Source: Galactobacter valiniphilus (GTDB lineage Bacteria > Actinomycetota > Actinomycetes > Actinomycetales > Micrococcaceae). Taken from it: DNA of 64,000 nt. The notes below the pieces were generated by a model. That model was not told where the DNA came from and did not search any database. It was given only the letters and a program-made list of their open reading frames with translations. Below, one piece after another: positions 59,085-64,000 of this stretch (the stretch's first letter is position 1; every line of letters begins with the position of its first letter). A program made the position numbers and the translations under genes. The DNA is taken from NCBI RefSeq assembly GCF_003575975.1, contig NZ_QQXK01000004.1:1-64000 (forward strand), in the 5' to 3' direction.

Positions 59085-59180
59085 TTGTTCCTGGCGCTTT
59101 CGGCGCCGTTCACAAGATGAAACTTTATCAGAGCTTCTGACCGCTTCCAAATCGAGGCTTCCTCGATCGGCTTCAGCCGT

Positions 59181-59252
<72 letters not shown>

Positions 59253-59335
59253 CTGCCCGTGGATCGCTCCACGTGCACGCACCATCCTAAGGGAATCCGC
59301 ACGCGCACGCGAACGCGACCCCTCCGGGCACCGCC

Positions 59336-59341
59336 TACCCT
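59336..59341 (+). promoter_or_regulatory. Leaderless -10 box of the metallopeptidase gene
   Basis: TACCCT ends 6 nt before ATG 59348. Confidence 0.55.
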
Positions 59342-59347
59342 GGGTTC

Positions 59348-59716
59348 ATGCCGTTCAGGGTCAGCGCAGACGCCTTCCACCTCGCCGCCACCGAGGCCTT
59401 CAAGCTCCTCCCCCGCGAGCTGCTCGAGCCGCTGGACAACGTGCAGATCTTCGTTGAGCCGCGCTATGAGCTGCTCCCCCACGAGCACCCCGACACGCAG
59501 CTCTTCGGCTACTACGACGGCGTGGCCCTCAGCGAGCGCGGCATCGACGAGATCGGCCGGCTCCCCGACCGCATCGTCCTCTTCCAGGAAACCTTCGAGG
59601 AGGAGTGCGAGGACTGGGCCGGGATCGTGCGCGAACTGCGCATCACCCTCGTCCACGAGATCGCCCACCACCTCGGCCTCTCCGAGGAGCGCATCCACGA
59701 GCTCGGCTGGGGCTGA
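59348..59716 (+). CDS. Metallopeptidase family protein (zincin-like, DUF1025 type)
   Basis: A 122-residue one-domain protein. LVHEIAHHLGLSEERIHELGW carries an HExxH zinc motif with a downstream Glu, in the place typical of the small actinobacterial and alphaproteobacterial zincin family. Substrate unknown. It has no signal peptide, so it acts in the cytosol. Confidence 0.92.
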   Translation: MPFRVSADAFHLAATEAFKLLPRELLEPLDNVQIFVEPRYELLPHEHPDTQLFGYYDGVALSERGIDEIGRLPDRIVLFQETFEEECEDWAGIVRELRITLVHEIAHHLGLSEERIHELGWG

Positions 59717-59767
59717 GCCGCCCCGCCCGGCCACGCGGCGTCGGGCGTTCACGCCTGAACACAGCAC

Positions 59768-59804
59768 GACGGCGGGTGGTCCCCTTCAGGGACCACCCGC
59801 CGTC
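59768..59804. terminator. Bidirectional terminator
   Basis: Perfect 16-base arms (59768-59783 and 59789-59804, GACGGCGGGTGGTCCC) around a 5-nt loop, with a T run after; between convergent genes. Confidence 0.85.
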
Positions 59805-59817
59805 GGTGTTTCTCGGC

Positions 59818-60603
59818 TCAGGCGCCGGGCAGCTTGTCGGCGTTGGCCACGGCGAAGTCGTAGTAGTCGCGGTGCTGCAGGTCGGCGGCCGCGGCGTCGT
59901 CGATGTAGACGAAGACGTGCGGGTGCAGCTGCAGGGCGGAGGCCGGGCAGTTGGAGCTCACGGCGCCCTCGACCATCTTGGCGATGGCGTCGGCCTTGGC
60001 CTCGCCCGAGGCGATCATGACCACGGAACCCGCATCGAGGATGGTGCCGATGCCCTGGGTGACGCAGTGGATCGGCACGGCGTTCATGTCGCCGTCGAAG
60101 AAGCGGGCGTTGTCCTCGCGGGTGCGCGGGTGCAGCGTCTTGACGCGCGTGCGGGAGCCGAGCGAGGAGCCGGGCTCGTTGAAGCCGATGTGGCCGTTGC
60201 CGCCGATACCGACGATCTGCAGGTCGACGCCGCCGGCGTCCTTGATGGCCTGGTCGTAGTCCAGGGCGGCCTGGCGCGGGTTGCCCGTGTTGCCGGCGGG
60301 GACGTGGACCTGCTCGGGCTTGAGGCCCCAGGGCTCGGTCACGGTCGCGGCCACCACGCGGTGGTAAGACTCGGGGTGATCCTCGGGCAGGCCGACGTAC
60401 TCGTCGAGCGCGAAGCACGTGATGCCGGAGACGTCCAGGCCGTTCTCCTCGATCTCGCGGCGCACGTACTCGTAGATGCCGAGCGGGCTGGATCCGGTGG
60501 CGACACCGAGGACCAGGCGGGGGTTGTTGGCGATGGCCTCGGCGACCTTGGCGCCGGCCTGCGACGCCGCTGAAACAGGGGTGGGGGAGATGACGACATC
60601 CAT
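59818..60603 (-). CDS. nagB: Glucosamine-6-phosphate deaminase
   Basis: A 261-residue isomerase/deaminase converting GlcN6P to fructose-6-phosphate and ammonia. LGVATGSSPLGIYEYV, CFALDEYVGLPEDHPESY (catalytic Asp), GIGGNGHIGFNEPGSS (catalytic His and Glu) are diagnostic. The ATG is 1 nt from a G-run, but TAGGCT lies 7 nt upstream, so it is probably leaderless. It is divergent from nagA. Confidence 0.97.
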   Translation of the reverse strand: MDVVISPTPVSAASQAGAKVAEAIANNPRLVLGVATGSSPLGIYEYVRREIEENGLDVSGITCFALDEYVGLPEDHPESYHRVVAATVTEPWGLKPEQVHVPAGNTGNPRQAALDYDQAIKDAGGVDLQIVGIGGNGHIGFNEPGSSLGSRTRVKTLHPRTREDNARFFDGDMNAVPIHCVTQGIGTILDAGSVVMIASGEAKADAIAKMVEGAVSSNCPASALQLHPHVFVYIDDAAAADLQHRDYYDFAVANADKLPGA

Positions 60604-60610
60604 ACCCCCC

Positions 60611-60616
60611 AGCCTA
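60611..60616 (-). promoter_or_regulatory. Leaderless -10 box of nagB
   Basis: TAGGCT on minus ends 7 nt before ATG 60603. Confidence 0.55.
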
Positions 60617-60644
60617 TGCTGGGAGCCGGGTTCGCAAGGCGAGA

Positions 60645-60658
60645 AGACAGCGTTGTCT
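60645..60658. promoter_or_regulatory. Candidate operator between nagB and nagA
   Basis: AGACA-GCGT-TGTCT lies in the 93-bp divergent control region. A regulator such as the neighbouring DeoR-type protein or a DasR/NagR homolog could bind. Not diagnostic by itself. Confidence 0.35.
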
Positions 60659-60696
60659 CGGCCTGTGACGACCCTCCCCCAGCCAAGGAAGTCATC

Positions 60697-61830
60697 GTGC
60701 GTCAGATCATCCATTCAGCCCGCCGCCTCGATCGCCTGCAGGGGGTGCCCGCCTCCTTGCCGGCCCCGGTCGGCAACGAGTGGATCGCGCTGAACGACGG
60801 CGTGCTGGAGGCCGAGGGGCGCGGCGCCACCTGGCGCTCGCTGGGATGGGCGGACGCCGCCGTTCTCGACGCCGCGGGGCGGCTCCTCACGGCCGGCTGG
60901 GTCGATCAGCACTGCCACGGCGCGGCCGCCGTGGACTTTGACGGCGAGGCCGACTACTCCCCCGCCGTGCAGGCGCAGCGAGCCCACGGGACGCGCTCGC
61001 TCGTCGCCTCGCTCGTGACCAATCCGCTGGACGTCGAGGCCGCCGCCGCCTCGCGACTGGCCGCCGCGGTCAAGGCCTCGGACACGCTCGTGGGCATCCA
61101 CCTCGAGGGCCCGTTCCTTGACCACGGCCACAAGGGGGCGCACGCGCCGCAGCACCTGCGCCCCGCCGCCCTCGCCGATGTGCAGCGCCTCTACGACGCG
61201 TGCGACGGCGAGCTCAAGCAGATCACCCTGGCCCCCGAGCACGACGAGGGCCTCGCCGCGACGCGCTGGCTCTCCGAGCGCGGCGTGGCCGTGGCGGTGG
61301 GCCACACCTCCTGCACGCGGGATGTTGCCATGGCGGCCTTCGACGCCGGCGCCTCCGTCCTCACGCACGCCTTCAACGGCATGCCGGGCCTGCACCACCG
61401 CGAGCCGGGCCCGCTCGGCGCCGCCCTGGATTCCCCGCACGTGACGCTCGAGCTCATCGCCGACCTCGTGCACGTGGCCCCCACGCTCATCCGCACGCTC
61501 TTTGCTGCGGCCCCCGGCCGGGTCGCGCTCATCACCGACGCCATGAGCGCCACGGGGTGCTCCGACGGCGAGTACATGCTGGGCGAACTGGCCGTGGACG
61601 TGCTGGACGGCGTGGCCCGCCTGCGCGAGGGCGGATCGATCGCCGGCTCCACGCTGACCATGGACGAGGCAGTGCTGCGCACCGTGGGCTGCGGCGTGCC
61701 GGTGCAGGACGCCGTCGCGGCGGCGACACTCACGCCGGCGCGCGCCATGTCGCTGCCGCTCTTCCCAGCCGTCGGCGGGCGGATCGATCCGTTCCTCGTG
61801 GATCAGACGGGCGCCGCGACGGCGGCCTGA
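60697..61830 (+). CDS. nagA: N-acetylglucosamine-6-phosphate deacetylase
   Basis: A 377-residue amidohydrolase making GlcN6P and acetate, the step before NagB. VDQHCHGAAAVDF (metal His), VGIHLEGPFL (Glu), VGHTSCT (His), THAFNGMPGL (substrate His) and LITDAMSATG (catalytic Asp) are all present. The GTG start has AAGGAAG upstream. It ends 7 bp from the convergent DeoR-type gene. Confidence 0.96.
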   Translation: MRQIIHSARRLDRLQGVPASLPAPVGNEWIALNDGVLEAEGRGATWRSLGWADAAVLDAAGRLLTAGWVDQHCHGAAAVDFDGEADYSPAVQAQRAHGTRSLVASLVTNPLDVEAAAASRLAAAVKASDTLVGIHLEGPFLDHGHKGAHAPQHLRPAALADVQRLYDACDGELKQITLAPEHDEGLAATRWLSERGVAVAVGHTSCTRDVAMAAFDAGASVLTHAFNGMPGLHHREPGPLGAALDSPHVTLELIADLVHVAPTLIRTLFAAAPGRVALITDAMSATGCSDGEYMLGELAVDVLDGVARLREGGSIAGSTLTMDEAVLRTVGCGVPVQDAVAAATLTPARAMSLPLFPAVGGRIDPFLVDQTGAATAA

Positions 61831-61837
61831 GGCCCGC

Positions 61838-62647
61838 TCAGGCGGTGGCGTGCAGGGCGCCTGCGGCCACCGCCACGGTCACCTCGGTGCCCGCCTCGCG
61901 CAGCGCCGAGACCATGCCGGCCGGGGCCGCGTCGTCGGTGATGAGGCCCAGGCCGGGGACGGCTGGGAGGGTGGCAAACGCGCTCGCCCCCAGCTTCCCA
62001 CCGTCGGCCACCACGTAGGCACGGCGCGCTCGGCGCGCGATGAGCGCGTTCACTACGGCCTCAGACTCCTCGTCCACCGAGAAGACGCCCTCCTCGGAGA
62101 TGCCGTTGACGCCGATGAAGGAGAGGTCGCACGTGAGCTGGCCCAGCGTCGCCTCGGCGAAGGGTCCCACGAGCTCGTAGGAGTGCGGGTGCATGACGCC
62201 GCCCGAGACGACCACCTTGATGTGCGGGCGCACGGCCAGCGTGGAGGCGATGTTGACCGAGTTGGTGACCACCGTGAGGGCGGCGCGGCCCGTGTCATCG
62301 CGCAGATCGGCACGCATGCCGAGCATCTGCGCCAGCATGTCGGTGGTGCTGCCGCCGGAGAGGCCCACCACCATGCCGCGGCTGACCAACGAACTGGCCA
62401 GGGAGGCAATGGCCCGCTTGGCGCCGTCGTCGTCCAGGCGATAGCGCTCCGGGAGGTCGTAGGCGAGGGAGCCGCGCGTGGCGCCGCCGTGCGTGCGGAC
62501 CAGGAGCTGGCGCTCGGCCAGCCCGTCCAGATCGCGGCGGACCGTGGCGGGCGAGACGGAGAGCTCCTCGACAAGGCGCTCCACGTCCACGGAGCCCTCG
62601 CGGGCGAGCGTGGCCAGGATGATGTTGCTGCGTTCCGAGCGATTCAC
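61838..62647 (-). CDS. DeoR/GlpR family transcriptional regulator
   Basis: A 269-residue regulator. HTH: ERSNIILATLAREGSVDVERLVEELSVSPATVRRDLDGL. The DeoR sensor domain includes VVGLSGGSTTDMLAQ, TVVTNSVNIASTL and VSGGVMHPHSYELVGPFAE, which bind phosphosugars. It is downstream of the ABC permease genes and convergent with nagA, so it may control sugar import, nag genes or both. GGAGGGG ribosome site, GTG start. Confidence 0.92.
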   Translation of the reverse strand: MNRSERSNIILATLAREGSVDVERLVEELSVSPATVRRDLDGLAERQLLVRTHGGATRGSLAYDLPERYRLDDDGAKRAIASLASSLVSRGMVVGLSGGSTTDMLAQMLGMRADLRDDTGRAALTVVTNSVNIASTLAVRPHIKVVVSGGVMHPHSYELVGPFAEATLGQLTCDLSFIGVNGISEEGVFSVDEESEAVVNALIARRARRAYVVADGGKLGASAFATLPAVPGLGLITDDAAPAGMVSALREAGTEVTVAVAAGALHATA

Positions 62648-62766
62648 ACCGCCCCTCCTTCGCTTGATCCGTGGTCCTCGGGCTGCCGGCGACGGTGGCC
62701 GGGTACGCGCGTGGGCCCGCGCAAGCACGAGCCCACACACGAACCACCCACTGTAGCTTTCCCCGA

Positions 62767-62785
62767 CCCCGGGACCGTCCCGGGG
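62767..62785 (-). terminator. Terminator-like hairpin after the ABC permease operon
   Basis: Perfect 9-base arms CCCCGGGAC and GTCCCGGGG with a single-base gap, 50 bp past the permease stop; a second, weaker GTGGGC/GCCCAC pair lies nearby at 62712-62735. Confidence 0.55.
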
Positions 62786-62834
62786 CGGGAGGCGGGATGC
62801 TGTGCATCGCCGTCTGCCGTGGTGTCTTCCGTGC

Positions 62835-63692
62835 CTACTTGACCGAACCGGCGGTCAGGCCGCCGATGAGTCGCTTCTCGATGAAGAAGAAGAGGATCAC
62901 GACCGGGATGATCGAGACGATCGAGACCGCGAAGACAAACTGCCAGCTCGTGGCGTACTGGCCGATGAACTTGGTCAAGGCGACGGAGAGCGGCTGGTTC
63001 TCCGCCGTGGACATGATGACCAGGGAGGCGGCGAACTCGTTCCACGCCGAGACGAAGGTGAAGATCACGGCGGTGACGATGCCCGGCCACACGAGCGGCA
63101 GGTTGACCTTGAACAGCGTGCGGAACTTGCCGGCACCGTCCAGCTGCGCCGCCTCGTCCACCTCCTTGGGCACGGCCGCGAAGAAGGAGTGCATCATCCA
63201 CGTGGCGAAGGCCAGGTTGAACGCGGCGTTGATGAGGATCATCGCGAGCCACGTGTCGGCGATGTTGAAGAGCAACATCTCCTTGAACAGGCCAGTGGTG
63301 AGGATGGCCGGCTGCAGCATCTGCGTGAGGATCACGAGCGCCATGAAGGCCATGCGCCCCGGGAAGCGGAAGCGGGCCGTGTAGTAGGCCGCCGGCATCG
63401 CCACGAGCAGCACCAGGAGGGTCGCTGCCACCGAGATGATGATCGTGGAGGCCATGTTGAACGGCAGCGGGGTCTCCGGCGTGGACCACATCTCGGTGTA
63501 GTTCTGCCACTGCCAGCCGTCCCTCGGCAGGAACTGCGAGTCGTAGGAGAGGATCTCCTCCTTGGTCTTCACGGACCCGAGGAACATCACGAGGTACGGG
63601 ACGAGGAAGACGAGCGCGATGATCAGGCCGATCACCATGCGCCCGATGACGCGGCCCTTGGTGGCCTGGTCTTCGACGGCAAGGAACGCCAT
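62835..63692 (-). CDS. Carbohydrate ABC transporter permease (MalG-type)
   Basis: A 285-residue permease with six spans. The EAA loop is EVDEAAQLDGAGKFRTLFKV, and the end GGLTAGSVK is the same as in MalG at 27393, showing the same ATPase docking class. FNMASTIIISVAATLLVLLVAMPAAYYTARF begins the permease core. The sugar is unknown; neighbours suggest an amino sugar. It lies 3 bp after the next permease gene. Confidence 0.9.
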   Translation of the reverse strand: MAFLAVEDQATKGRVIGRMVIGLIIALVFLVPYLVMFLGSVKTKEEILSYDSQFLPRDGWQWQNYTEMWSTPETPLPFNMASTIIISVAATLLVLLVAMPAAYYTARFRFPGRMAFMALVILTQMLQPAILTTGLFKEMLLFNIADTWLAMILINAAFNLAFATWMMHSFFAAVPKEVDEAAQLDGAGKFRTLFKVNLPLVWPGIVTAVIFTFVSAWNEFAASLVIMSTAENQPLSVALTKFIGQYATSWQFVFAVSIVSIIPVVILFFFIEKRLIGGLTAGSVK

Positions 63693-63695
63693 GGC

Positions 63696-64000
63696 TCAGA
63701 CCTCCTTCAGGGGCTTGACGACGCGGACGTAGATGACGACGATCACGGCGACGACGGCGAAGTTGAGCACCGAGAGCGCCGAGGCCCAGTCGATGCGCTG
63801 GTCGTCCTGCATGACCTTGAAGATGTAGGTCATGAGGGTGTCCGACTCGTAGCCGGGAAGGTCGCCCGTCATGACGCGCAGGATCGGCAGGTTGTTGAAG
63901 ACGTTGATGATGTTGATCAGCACCGCCACCGCGAGCGATCCGCGCAGCTGCGGCAGGATCACCGAGAAGTAGGTGCGCAGGCGACCCGCGCCGTCCATCT
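63696..64000 (-). CDS. Carbohydrate ABC transporter permease (MalF-type), partial
   Basis: The C-terminal 101 residues or so of a permease cut by the window edge: end of the EAA loop (DGAGRLRTYFSVILPQLRGSL), then two spans with NIINVFNNLPILRVMTGDLPG and SVLNFAVVAVIVVIYVRVV. It pairs with the MalG-type permease that follows. The binding-protein gene is expected beyond the right edge. Confidence 0.9.
   Translation of the reverse strand, partial: MDGAGRLRTYFSVILPQLRGSLAVAVLINIINVFNNLPILRVMTGDLPGYESDTLMTYIFKVMQDDQRIDWASALSVLNFAVVAVIVVIYVRVVKPLKEV

Overview
The window is GC-rich, gene-dense DNA from an actinobacterium (Actinomycetota). A member of Micrococcales or Actinomycetaceae is likely, but the sequence alone does not settle the genus. 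The evidence is the codon usage, frequent GTG starts, translationally coupled GTGA/ATGA junctions, many leaderless TANNNT promoters 6-7 nt from the start codon, and actinobacterial families: DUF3151 next to class II aldolase, Asp23/DUF6286/AmaP-like genes, and a LAETG wall-sorting signal.

Layout. 1-5.5 kb: the edge of a possible IS5-type transposase, a winged-helix repressor divergent from an MFS exporter with three TTGCGCAA operators, DUF2804, a second MFS protein and a nitrilase-type amidase. 5.7-8.9 kb: a two-gene operon of an AAA+ ATPase and a TPR membrane protein. 9.2-20.6 kb: purA, TfoX-like protein, Gfo/Idh/MocA dehydrogenase, TetR, a lipoprotein, a DUF2975/XRE pair, tdk, the LAETG surface protein, DUF3151-fba, and a DUF2252 gene broken by an in-frame amber codon. 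20.8-25.4 kb: two tandem paralogous multi-spanning proteins with low-complexity tails. 25.5-27.3 kb: TrmH-type methyltransferase and an AraC-GyrI regulator. 27.4-34.4 kb: a maltodextrin regulon (malE-malF-malG, a divergent GH13 glucosidase and LacI regulator) with two identical 14-bp operators. 34.5-41.6 kb: GH114 lipoprotein, rraA, corA with a tyrosine phosphatase, an LLM monooxygenase/FMN reductase pair (the first with a second in-frame amber), and an exported protein. 41.7-45.8 kb: dhaK-dhaL-dhaM, with DhaM fused to HPr and Enzyme I. 46-55.8 kb: pyrE, a second exported paralog, nadE-HAD, a DUF559 protein, an acyl-CoA synthetase, xthA and a coupled unknown gene. 55.9-58.7 kb: a Pro-rich membrane protein and the envelope-stress operon. 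58.9-59.3 kb: tRNA-Phe, tRNA-Asp and tRNA-Glu. 59.3-64 kb: a small metallopeptidase, nagB/nagA, a DeoR-type regulator and the 3' part of a sugar ABC transporter.

The genes fit a sugar- and aminosugar-using heterotroph: maltodextrin import and cleavage, dihydroxyacetone phosphorylation from PEP, GlcNAc-6-P breakdown and glycolysis (fba).

The most unusual features are long near-perfect palindromes of two sequence families. Family A brackets the AraC gene and a GC-rich repeat array; family B brackets the DUF559 nuclease gene. They resemble palindrome-bounded cassettes. In addition, two conserved genes carry in-frame TAG codons with clearly coding sequence beyond them.
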